This document shows positions 1 through 5,050 of a stretch of 5,183 nucleotides of DNA, in pieces. Position 1 is the stretch's first letter; each line of letters starts with the position of its first letter. Location of the stretch: assembly GCA_007133445.1 (NCBI GenBank), contig SLMR01000106.1, positions 1 through 5,183 on the forward strand, given 5' to 3'. The DNA is from Aquisalimonas sp. (GTDB lineage: Bacteria; Pseudomonadota; Gammaproteobacteria; Nitrococcales; Aquisalimonadaceae). The position numbers and the translations under genes are program-made. The notes below the pieces were generated by a model, which was given only the letters and a program-made list of their open reading frames with translations, had not been told where the DNA came from and did not search any database.

Positions 1-38
1 CTCCTACGTCCAGTTCCGGGGGTTGCCACGGAGCGGCC

Positions 39-129
39 CGTAGGGTGCATCTTGATGCACCTTCTCCCGACATCCTGGCCGGGATGGTCTGCCTGGCGCC
101 GTCAATGGTGCATCAAGATGCACCCTACG
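39..129 (-). repeat. REPIN-like element, copy 1 (two inverted REPs, 91 bp)
   Basis: Read on the minus strand, the element opens with CGTAG and the palindrome GGTGCATCTTGATGCACC (core 124-107). A 45-bp spacer (106-62) follows, then an exact inverted copy of palindrome plus pentamer (core 61-44, tail 43-39). The two 23-bp ends are perfect inverted repeats. Each end is itself palindromic: 8-bp arms, or a 7-bp stem closed by a CTTG or CAAG loop. A GTAG tetranucleotide 5' of a hairpin is the known hallmark of REP sequences recognised by RAYT transposases, and paired inverted REPs are REPINs. No transposase is present here, so mobility in trans is inferred. The spacer resembles that of the copy at 652-743 (about 22 of 28 bases in its distal half). 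Confidence 0.85.
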
Positions 130-191
130 TGGTCGCGACATGCCGGCACATGCCGGTCACGGTGGTTCGCCAGGCGCCGTTGACTACGTGG
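130..191 (-). repeat. REP/spacer remnant lacking its palindrome
   Basis: Going out of the zinc-ribbon gene on the minus strand, CCACGTAG (191-184) is followed directly by a spacer of the same family as in the 91-bp element. That spacer holds ACGGCGCC, then ACCACCGTGACCGGCATG, then GTCGCGA. The next CCACGTAG (132-125) carries an intact palindrome. The first copy therefore looks like a REP unit whose 18-19-bp hairpin is gone. A 10-bp tandem duplication (ACATGCCGGC/T, plus strand 138-157) lies inside the spacer. The TAG at 186-184 is the stop codon of the zinc-ribbon gene. Confidence 0.65.
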
Positions 192-501
192 CGGCTGCGG
201 CGGGGGTGCTGTCTTTCTTGGCGGTATCGCTGCTGGTGCCCTTGTCGGTACCCGAACTTTCGCTCGTGCCTGTGCCGTTGGAGGAACTGCTCTCACCGCC
301 GATGACGTTGCGGCGGTTGCCGTCTTTGAAGTCGGTCTCGTACCAGCCGCCGCCCTTGAGGCGGAACGCCGCCGCGGAGATCTTGCGCCGCAGGCTGGGC
401 TCGCTGCACGCCTCGCAATCCGTCAGAGGGTTATCGCTGAAGCGCTGGATGGCTTCCTGTTCGTGCCCGCAGTTGTCGCAGAGGTATTCGTAGATCGGCA
501 T
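184..501 (-). CDS. FmdB-family zinc-ribbon protein
   Basis: This 105-aa protein opens with MPIYEYLCDNCGH and carries two Cys-x2-Cys knuckles (C8/C11 and C29/C32), the zinc-ribbon pattern of the FmdB/CxxC_CxxC_SSSS family. A basic RRK and the stretch AAAFRLKGGGWYETDF (43-58), typical of this family, follow. From about residue 69 the tail is low-complexity Ser/Thr/Gly/Asp/Lys and ends in an alanine run; it is probably disordered. The family is named for a putative regulator of formamidase genes, but its role in most bacteria is unproven. The ATG at 501-499 has GGGAGGA 8-9 nt upstream, which supports the start. The gene is transcribed away from the DUF1614 gene. In many Gammaproteobacteria this gene precedes aspS, which could lie beyond base 1. 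Its stop codon lies in a REP remnant, so the tail may have been reshaped by repeat insertion. Confidence 0.93.
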   Translation of the reverse strand: MPIYEYLCDNCGHEQEAIQRFSDNPLTDCEACSEPSLRRKISAAAFRLKGGGWYETDFKDGNRRNVIGGESSSSNGTGTSESSGTDKGTSSDTAKKDSTPAAAAT

Positions 502-527
502 GAGGTGTCCTCCCGAATTTGTTGGAG

Positions 528-558
528 GTTATATAAGGCTTGTCCGTATGAAACGCAA
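528..558 (-). promoter_or_regulatory. Probable sigma70 promoter of the zinc-ribbon gene
   Basis: On the minus strand, TTGCGT (558-553) lies exactly 17 bp before TATATA (535-530). An overlapping TATAAC (533-528) would give 19-bp spacing. Transcription would start near 522, leaving a leader of about 20 nt that contains the GGGAGGA ribosome site. This is the only AT-rich patch in the intergenic region, which adds support. The -35 matches the consensus only in its TTG half. Confidence 0.55.
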
Positions 559-587
559 GGGGTCGCGCCACGGAGCGGGGACCGTCG

Positions 588-651
588 CGTGCATCTCGAT
601 GCACCGTCGACGGCGTGCGGAGAACACCGTGACCGGCATTTCGTGAGCGTC
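588..651 (+). repeat. Degenerate REP plus spacer (unit upstream of REPIN copy 2)
   Basis: CGTGCATCTCGATGCACC (588-605) is a variant of the REP palindrome, with the first base changed and loop CTCG instead of CTTG. The CGTAG tetramer region before it is eroded. A 46-bp spacer (606-651) follows. It starts GTCGACGGCG and contains CACCGTGACCGGCAT, matching the spacers of the other elements in order and orientation. It runs directly into the CGTAG of the next REP, so 588-743 reads REP, spacer, REP, spacer, inverted REP. Unit length between successive palindromes is 69 bp. Confidence 0.7.
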
Positions 652-743
652 CGTAGGGTGCATCTTGATGCACCGCAAACCGCGCTCCGATTGACCACCG
701 TGGCCGGCATGTCGGGAAAAGGTGCATCAAGACACACCCCACG
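652..743 (+). repeat. REPIN-like element, copy 2 (92 bp, right end decayed)
   Basis: CGTAG (652-656) and a perfect palindrome (657-674) are followed by a 46-bp spacer (675-720) containing GACCACCGTGGCCGGCATGT and GTCGGGA. An inverted end follows (721-738, GGTGCATCAAGACACACC), then CCACG (739-743). The right end has lost base pairing in one arm (ACACACC for ATGCACC) and CTACG has become CCACG, so it has decayed relative to copy 1. Its orientation is opposite to the copy at 39-129. It occupies most of the DUF1614-side intergenic region. Confidence 0.82.
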
Positions 744-755
744 GGTTGGTACACT
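727..755 (+). promoter_or_regulatory. Weak candidate promoter for the DUF1614 gene
   Basis: TACACT (750-755) is a 4-of-6 match to a -10 box. With 17-bp spacing the -35 would be TCAAGA (727-732), a poor match located inside the decayed REP end. Transcription from about 762 would give a leader of roughly 24 nt containing the GGAG at 776-779. The position fits, but the motif quality is low. Confidence 0.25.
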
Positions 756-775
756 CTCCTGGAGCCCCACCATCC

Positions 776-788
776 GGAGCCTGCCATT
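776..788 (+). promoter_or_regulatory. Ribosome-binding site preceding an ATT start codon
   Basis: GGAG (776-779) stands 6 nt before ATT (786-788), in frame with the DUF1614 reading frame. The first conventional start in that frame is GTG at 816, which has no Shine-Dalgarno-like sequence before it and would cut into the first membrane helix. The frame is open back to a TGA at 666-668 and has no ATG, GTG or TTG before 816. ATT initiation is known (for example infC) but rare. Confidence 0.5.
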
Positions 789-1433
789 CCCCTGCTGATC
801 GGCATTATCGCGTTCGTGTTCCTGTTCACCCTCATCCAGGTGGGGGCGGTGAGCATTGCGTTCGAGAAGCTGGGGCTCACGGCGGGCTCGGGGATGCTGC
901 TGTTGTTGAGCTGCATCGCGGGCAGTCTGATCAACATGCCGCTGTTCCAGATGCAGGCGTCCGCGCCGGCGCGGCCGGACCAGCCGCCCTCCCCCATGCC
1001 GTGGCTCCAGCGCCTGCAGCAGCCGTTCGAGGGCAAAACGGTAGTCTGCATTAACCTCGGTGGTGCCATCATCCCCGTCGCCTTCAGCGTCTACCTGCTG
1101 GTCACGCAGCCGGTGCCGCTGGTGCCGGTGGTCCTGGCGATCATGGGGCAGAGTGCCGTGTGCTACTTCTTCAGCCGGCCCATACCGGGAATGGGCATCG
1201 GCATGCCGATTCTCATCGCTCCTGTCGCCGCGGCGGTGCTCGCGGTCATGCTCGGCGGCGAGTACTCGGCACCCATTGCCTACATCGCTGGCACCCTGGG
1301 CGTGTTGCTCGGCGCGGATCTGTTCCGCATCAAAAATATCCGCGAACTGGGCGTGCCCATGGCCTCCATCGGTGGTGCTGGCACGTTCGATGGGGTATTC
1401 ATCACCGGGATCGTGGCGGTGCTGCTGGCCTGA
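786..1433 (+). CDS. DUF1614 family polytopic membrane protein
   Basis: About 215 aa from ATT 786, or 205 aa from GTG 816. The protein is almost entirely hydrophobic, with some seven membrane segments near residues 1-26, 35-56, 86-106, 110-128, 139-157, 162-179 and 192-215. A Pro/Gln-rich loop lies at about 57-80. Motifs that mark DUF1614 are NLGGAIIP (90-97), RPIPGMGIGMP (131-141), AYIAGTLGVLLGADL (165-179) and ASIGGAGTFDGVFITGI (193-209). The function of the family is unknown. The Gly-rich motifs and conserved Asp residues in membrane segments suggest a transporter or enzyme in the inner membrane, but this is inference. The upstream start is preferred because it completes the first helix (IPLLIGIIAFVFLFTLIQVG) and has a ribosome site. 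The gene ends with tandem in-frame TGA-TAG. The SDR gene begins 53 bp downstream on the same strand. Confidence 0.88.
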   Translation: MPLLIGIIAFVFLFTLIQVGAVSIAFEKLGLTAGSGMLLLLSCIAGSLINMPLFQMQASAPARPDQPPSPMPWLQRLQQPFEGKTVVCINLGGAIIPVAFSVYLLVTQPVPLVPVVLAIMGQSAVCYFFSRPIPGMGIGMPILIAPVAAAVLAVMLGGEYSAPIAYIAGTLGVLLGADLFRIKNIRELGVPMASIGGAGTFDGVFITGIVAVLLA

Positions 1434-1450
1434 TAGGCCGCCCGCCGGAT

Positions 1451-1456
1451 TACAAT
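1451..1456 (+). promoter_or_regulatory. Possible -10 box before the SDR gene
   Basis: TACAAT (1451-1456) matches the sigma70 -10 consensus at 5 of 6 positions and lies 30 bp before the SDR start codon. No recognisable -35 is found at 16-18 bp spacing, where the DUF1614 stop region lies. It could be an internal promoter or chance. Confidence 0.25.
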
Positions 1457-1486
1457 GCCAGGCGCACCAGGCACAGGGAACGACCA

Positions 1487-2359
1487 ATGGCAGCACCGCC
1501 GAGCATCCTCATCTCCGGCTGTTCATCGGGCATCGGCTACACCACTGCCCTGCATCTGAAGGCGCGCGGCTGGCGGGTATTCGCGGGCGCCCGCACGGAC
1601 GAGGCCATCTACATGCTGCGGGACCACGGGCTGGAGGCAGTCCAACTCGACGTTGACGAGCCCGCGAGCATCGAGGCCGCGGTGGAGACGGTCCTGGCAA
1701 GCACGGGCGGGCGGCTGGATGCGCTGTTCAACAACGCCGGATTCGGCCAGCCCGGTGCAGTGGAGGATCTCTCCCGCCAGGCCCTGCGCGAACAGTTCGA
1801 GACCAACCTCTTTGGCGCCCAGGAACTCACCAACCAGGTATTGCCGACCATGCGCCGCCAGGGCCAAGGGCGCATCATCTACAACAGCTCGGTACTGGGT
1901 TTCGCCGCCCTGCCCTACCGCGGCGCCTACGTGGCCTCCAAGTTCGCCATGGAGGGGCTCGCGGACACCCTGCGCATGGAACTGCGCGGCACTGGCATCT
2001 TCGTGACCCTGGTGGAGCCGGGCCCCATCGTCAGCCGCTTCCGCGCCAACGCGTTTGCCCGCTACCGCGAACACATCGATGCGGCCAACAGCGCCCACGC
2101 ACGGGCGTACCAGGCCATGGAGCGGCGGCTCACTGCACCGGACACCGCCGGCGGCTTCACCCTGGAGGCCACTGCGGTGGCCCGCAAGGTGGCCCGCGCA
2201 CTGGAGAGCCGACGACCGAAGCCGCGTTATTACGTGACTATCCCCACCTGGCTGTTCGGCATCCTGCGGCGCTTTCTTTCCACCCGCGCCATGGACCGCG
2301 TGCTGCTCGCGAGCACCGCCGGTGAACGCCGCCCGCCTCCCGACGGGGACCCGTCATGA
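1487..2359 (+). CDS. YbbO-like short-chain dehydrogenase/reductase
   Basis: A 290-aa classical SDR. Visible landmarks are the nucleotide-binding loop G11-x3-G15-x-G17 (GCSSGIG), D55 in LDVD, and the NNAG motif at 82-85. The catalytic set is N107, S135, Y148 and K152 (YVASK), and a PG motif lies at 178-179. Arg36 just after the second strand suggests NADPH over NADH. The C-terminal stretch RPKPRYYVTIPTWLFGILRR and the following RAMDRVL closely resemble E. coli YbbO, a cytosolic NADP-dependent aldehyde reductase. A similar carbonyl reduction is likely, with substrate unknown. The ATG at 1487 has AGGGAA about 7 nt upstream and places the glycine motif at the usual distance from the N terminus. 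The frame is open further upstream, but that stretch lies inside the DUF1614 gene. The stop overlaps the LpxR-family start as ATGA, indicating translational coupling. Confidence 0.93.
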   Translation: MAAPPSILISGCSSGIGYTTALHLKARGWRVFAGARTDEAIYMLRDHGLEAVQLDVDEPASIEAAVETVLASTGGRLDALFNNAGFGQPGAVEDLSRQALREQFETNLFGAQELTNQVLPTMRRQGQGRIIYNSSVLGFAALPYRGAYVASKFAMEGLADTLRMELRGTGIFVTLVEPGPIVSRFRANAFARYREHIDAANSAHARAYQAMERRLTAPDTAGGFTLEATAVARKVARALESRRPKPRYYVTIPTWLFGILRRFLSTRAMDRVLLASTAGERRPPPDGDPS

Positions 2360-3339
2360 GGCGCCTTGCCGCGGCACTGGTCGCCGCCCTGGCATGGCCA
2401 GTGACAGCGACGGGCTACGATCCGGACTGGGGCACGCTGACCCTCGAATACGAAAACGACCTCTTCGCCGGGGAGGATCGCTACTACACCAGCGGTGTCC
2501 GGGCGACGTGGCTGTCCCCGGATGACCGGGTGCCCGGCTGGGTGCGCAGCGGCGCGGAACTGTTCCCCTTCTTCGACCCGGACGGCGAGCTCAAGATGAG
2601 CTACTCCCTGGGCCAGAACATGTACACCGCCGAGGACATCGAGGACCCGGACCCGCCCCCGGGGGACCGACCCTACGCCGGCTGGCTCCACTTCGCCGTG
2701 GGCCTCGGCAACGAAACAGAGCGCAAGGTGGATCGGCTGCAACTGAACGTGGGCATGGTGGGCCCCGCATCTCTGGCCGACAGAACCCAGGCGGAAATCC
2801 ACCGCTTCACCGGCTCACCACAACCGCAAGCCTGGGACACCCAACTCCGTAACGAACCCACGCTGATGCTGAGCTACGAACGCCAGTGGCGGGCCTGGAT
2901 CGAGACCCGCCGGGACGGCTGGGGCATGGATGTGGTGCCCCATCTGGGCGGCGCCATTGGCAACGTCTTCACCCAGTTGAACGCCGGGCTGACCCTGCGA
3001 CTGGGTAAGGATCTACCACTGGACTGGGGCCCGCCTCGCATCCAGCCGGCGCTGCCGGGCTCCGGCGTGTTCCGCCCACGCTCGGATTTCGGCTGGTACG
3101 TGTTCGCGGGGCTGGACGGCCGCGCCGTGGCCCGGGACATCTTCCTGGACGGCAACACGTTTGAGGACTCCCGCAGCGCGGACAAACGCCCCTTCATCGG
3201 CGAGGTGCAGGTGGGTGGCGCTATGAATATCGGCCGGCGGGTCCGCGTCACCTACACTCACGTTTTCCCCACCCGGGAGTTCCGGGGCCAGGAGGGCACC
3301 CAGGACTTTGGTGCCATCGCGGGTTCCGTGGTTTTCTAG
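2356..3339 (+). CDS. LpxR-family (DUF2219) outer-membrane lipid A 3'-O-deacylase
   Basis: A 327-aa precursor with a signal peptide at about residues 1-18 (two Arg, an Ala/Leu/Val core, cleavage probably after VTA). The mature part has LpxR family signatures: EYENDLFAG with N34/D35, YYTSG (43-47, where YTNG is usual), GQNMYT (86-91), DRPYAGW (104-110), a conserved H149 in EIHRFTG, and AWDTQLRNEP (159-168). It ends in Phe after alternating hydrophobic residues, as expected for a BAM-assembled beta-barrel. Characterised LpxR is a calcium-dependent enzyme that removes the 3'-acyloxyacyl group from lipid A. N34/D35 and H149 are the likely active-site counterparts by motif position. GGGGAC stands 5 nt before the ATG. 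The start overlaps the SDR stop by 4 bp, and pncB starts 30 bp downstream. Substrate in this host is inferred from family. Confidence 0.9.
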   Translation: MRRLAAALVAALAWPVTATGYDPDWGTLTLEYENDLFAGEDRYYTSGVRATWLSPDDRVPGWVRSGAELFPFFDPDGELKMSYSLGQNMYTAEDIEDPDPPPGDRPYAGWLHFAVGLGNETERKVDRLQLNVGMVGPASLADRTQAEIHRFTGSPQPQAWDTQLRNEPTLMLSYERQWRAWIETRRDGWGMDVVPHLGGAIGNVFTQLNAGLTLRLGKDLPLDWGPPRIQPALPGSGVFRPRSDFGWYVFAGLDGRAVARDIFLDGNTFEDSRSADKRPFIGEVQVGGAMNIGRRVRVTYTHVFPTREFRGQEGTQDFGAIAGSVVF

Positions 3340-3359
3340 CAGAATGGGCAGGCGATACC

Positions 3360-3372
3360 GGAGGCACTGTTG
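3360..3372 (+). promoter_or_regulatory. pncB: GGAGG ribosome site fixing a TTG start of pncB
   Basis: GGAGG (3360-3364) lies 5 nt before TTG (3370-3372). The next in-frame ATG (3433) would remove FTDLYELT, which belongs to the conserved NAPRTase N terminus. The TTG is therefore the well-supported start. Confidence 0.8.
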
Positions 3373-4716
3373 AGCGACCTCACTCTCGGCGACGACGAAC
3401 TCGGCCTGTTCACCGACCTGTACGAACTCACCATGCTCCAGGCCTACTGGGCCGAAGGCATGGGGGCCGATGCCGTATTCAGCCTGTTTTTCCGCAAACC
3501 GCCGGCGAATCGCAACATCGTCCTCGCCTGCGGGCAGGAGTACGCGGCGCATCTGGCGCGGGAGATCCGGTTCCCGAAACCGCAACTGGACCGGCTCGCC
3601 AGTGTGGGCATGTTCCAGGACGGCTTCCTCGCGTGGCTGGAGGGCTTCCGCTTCTCCGGGGAGATCTCCGCCATGCCTGAAGGCACCCCGGTCTTCCCCC
3701 ACGAGCCGCTGCTGGAAGTGCGCGCGCCGGTGGCCGAGGCGCAGTTGCTGGAGACGCTGATCATGAACATGGTCACCACCGAGACGGTGCTGGCCTCCAA
3801 GGCACTGCGCGTCACCCTCGCGGCCGGTGACCGCCCGGTGCTGGACTTCGGCATGCGCCGCATGCACGGCACGGACGCCGCCCTGCGCGGCGTGCGCGCC
3901 TACCGCGTCGCCGGTATCCGGGCCACCAGCAACGTGCTGGGCAGCCTGCGCCACGGCCTCCCGGCCAGCGGCACCATGGCGCACTCCTTCATCCAGGCCC
4001 ACCCGAACGAGACTGACGCCTTCCGCACCTACGGCCGCCTCTACCCCGGCACCACGCTGCTGGTGGACACCTACGACACCATGGCGGCAGTGGACAAGGT
4101 GATCGCCCTGGTCAGGGATGAGGGCCTGGAGATCGGCGCCATCCGGCTGGACTCCGGCGACCTGCTGCAACTCAGCCAGCAGGCCAGGCAGCGGCTGGAT
4201 GCGGCGGGACTGCAGCGCATCAAGATCGTGGTCAGCGGCGGCCTGGACGAGGTGAAAATCCAGGACTTGCTAACCCGCGGAGCCCCCATCGACAGCTTCG
4301 GCGTGGGCACCGACATGGGCGCGGCGGTGGACGCCCCCTCGCTGGACCTCGCGTACAAGCTGACCGAGTACGACGGCGAGCCACGCCTGAAGAACGCGCC
4401 GGGCAAGCGGCTGCACCCCGGGGCGAAGCAGGTGTGGCGCTTCAGCGATGCCCAGGGGCGCTACACCTGTGACGAGATCACCGGCCGCGACGAGCAACGT
4501 GACGCCGAGCCGTTGCTGCGTCCGATCATCCGTGATGGCGAGCCGGTTGAGGGGCCGCCGGACATTCAGGCGGCGCACGATCATGCCTGGGCCGCCATGG
4601 CGCGCATGCCGGAGGCCCTCCGGCGCCTGGAGGCGCCCGATGTGCCGTATCCGGTACATTTCAGCGAGGCGCTGGAGCGGTTGCGGGTGGAGACCATTGC
4701 GGCGTTGAGCCGTTGA
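3370..4716 (+). CDS. pncB: Nicotinate phosphoribosyltransferase
   Basis: A 448-aa cytosolic enzyme of the Preiss-Handler pathway. It joins nicotinate to PRPP with ATP hydrolysis, giving nicotinate mononucleotide for NAD synthesis. Family landmarks in order are FTDLYELTM (14-22), FSLFFRKPP (37-45), FSGEI and PEGTPVFPHEPLLEV (95-117), DFGMRRMHG (159-167), GTMAHSF (201-207) with H205 at the position of the autophosphorylated histidine, LLVDTYDT (230-237), IRLDSGDL (258-265), VVSGGLDE (287-294), IDSFGVGTDM (307-316), and NAPGKRLHPGAKQVWR (342-357). The length is nearer the longer eukaryotic and archaeal-like forms than the roughly 400-aa E. coli enzyme. All key motifs are present, so it should be active. 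It is probably the last gene of the plus-strand unit, because a REP palindrome and the repeat array begin 38 bp after its TGA. Confidence 0.96.
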   Translation: MSDLTLGDDELGLFTDLYELTMLQAYWAEGMGADAVFSLFFRKPPANRNIVLACGQEYAAHLAREIRFPKPQLDRLASVGMFQDGFLAWLEGFRFSGEISAMPEGTPVFPHEPLLEVRAPVAEAQLLETLIMNMVTTETVLASKALRVTLAAGDRPVLDFGMRRMHGTDAALRGVRAYRVAGIRATSNVLGSLRHGLPASGTMAHSFIQAHPNETDAFRTYGRLYPGTTLLVDTYDTMAAVDKVIALVRDEGLEIGAIRLDSGDLLQLSQQARQRLDAAGLQRIKIVVSGGLDEVKIQDLLTRGAPIDSFGVGTDMGAAVDAPSLDLAYKLTEYDGEPRLKNAPGKRLHPGAKQVWRFSDAQGRYTCDEITGRDEQRDAEPLLRPIIRDGEPVEGPPDIQAAHDHAWAAMARMPEALRRLEAPDVPYPVHFSEALERLRVETIAALSR

Positions 4717-4754
4717 GCCGGGGTAGTGGGGGGGTGAGATCGGGCGGTTTTCGC

Positions 4755-4777
4755 GGTGCATCAAGATGCACCCTACG
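4755..4777 (-). repeat. REP palindrome after pncB
   Basis: Perfect core GGTGCATCAAGATGCACC (4755-4772) followed by CTACG (4773-4777), so GTAG lies 5' on the minus strand. It starts 38 bp after the pncB stop codon. In RNA it could fold into a 7-bp stem with a CAAG loop, so it may protect or end the pncB transcript; that role is inferred from other REPs. None of the spacer sequence found next to the REPs near the window start adjoins it. Confidence 0.85.
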
Positions 4778-4936
4778 CGGGCCGGATATGCCGTCCGCGG
4801 GCCGGATGCGCCGTCCGCGGGCCGGTTGTGTCGTGCGCGGGCCGGATGCGCCGTCCTCGGGCCGAATGCGCCGTCCTCGGGCCGGATGCGGCGTCCGCGG
4901 GTCAGATCTGCCGTCCGCGGGTCAGATGCGCGGCGG
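4777..4936 (+). repeat. Tandem array, eight copies of a 20-bp unit
   Basis: Eight contiguous units begin at 4777, 4797, 4817, 4837, 4857, 4877, 4897 and 4917. Consensus is GCGGGCCGGATGCGCCGTCC. Units 2 and 4 match it exactly. Unit 3 diverges in its second half (GGTTGTGTCGTGC), units 5 and 6 start with T, and units 7 and 8 share GGGTCAGAT, so they form a sub-family. There is no spacer between units. Several junctions form CCGCGG. The 20-bp period is about two helical turns, which would place each unit on the same face of the DNA. The period is not a multiple of three, arguing against a coding repeat. Confidence 0.9.
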
Positions 4937-4942
4937 GGGCCT

Positions 4943-5014
4943 CGAATGCGGGCGACCATATGTCGCGGCCCGGCGCCTGTGGTCCGGGGAATTACGAACA
5001 CGGGCGACCACGTG
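4943..5014 (+). repeat. Pair of imperfect 20-bp direct repeats 52 bp apart
   Basis: CGAATGCGGGCGACCATATG (4943-4962) and CGAACACGGGCGACCACGTG (4995-5014) agree at 16 of 20 positions, sharing CGGGCGACCA. GGCGCC follows each copy at a slightly different distance. They fill the gap between the tandem array and the second REP. They may be remnants of an older repeat unit; no function is evident. Confidence 0.5.
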
Positions 5015-5027
5015 CTTGGCGCCGTGC

Positions 5028-5050
5028 CGTAGGGTGCATCTTGATGCACC
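5028..5050 (+). repeat. REP palindrome before the rubredoxin reductase-like gene
   Basis: CGTAG (5028-5032) precedes the perfect core GGTGCATCTTGATGCACC (5033-5050). Together with the inverted copy at 4755-4777 it makes a pair whose GTAG sides face each other across about 250 bp. In the 91-92-bp elements the GTAG sides are on the outside. It ends 51 bp before the next start codon. Confidence 0.85.

Noticed and set aside
39..743. Composite transposon or insertion sequence carrying the zinc-ribbon gene
   Set aside because: There is no transposase and no clear target-site duplication, and the ends have REP features. A composite transposon label is not supported, although the mirrored layout is reported as a finding.
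816..818. GTG as the true start of the DUF1614 gene
   Set aside because: It has no ribosome site and would truncate a clearly hydrophobic first helix. It is kept only as the fallback if ATT initiation is disproved.
423..1496. Long minus-strand open frame (357 codons) opposite the DUF1614 gene
   Set aside because: Its product is His/Arg/Gln-rich low-quality sequence with no recognisable motif. It spans the REP clusters and overlaps two well-supported genes; it is an antisense artefact of high GC.
3013..4170. Minus-strand open frame of 385 codons opposite lpxR-type and pncB genes
   Set aside because: It is antisense to two genes with clear family motifs, and its composition (His, Gln, Val, Gly, Ala) is that of a codon shadow.
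4717..4754. Intrinsic terminator for pncB
   Set aside because: The sequence is G-rich with a short TTTT at 4748-4751 but no stable GC hairpin directly before it; the REP hairpin that follows has no T tract.
4777..4936. CRISPR array
   Set aside because: The 20-bp units are contiguous, with no unique spacers, and no cas genes are in view.
4777..4936. Similarity of the unit (GCCGGATGCG) to the E. coli REP/PU sequence
   Set aside because: Only about ten bases match and the unit lacks the paired arm needed for the hairpin; GC-rich coincidence is more likely.
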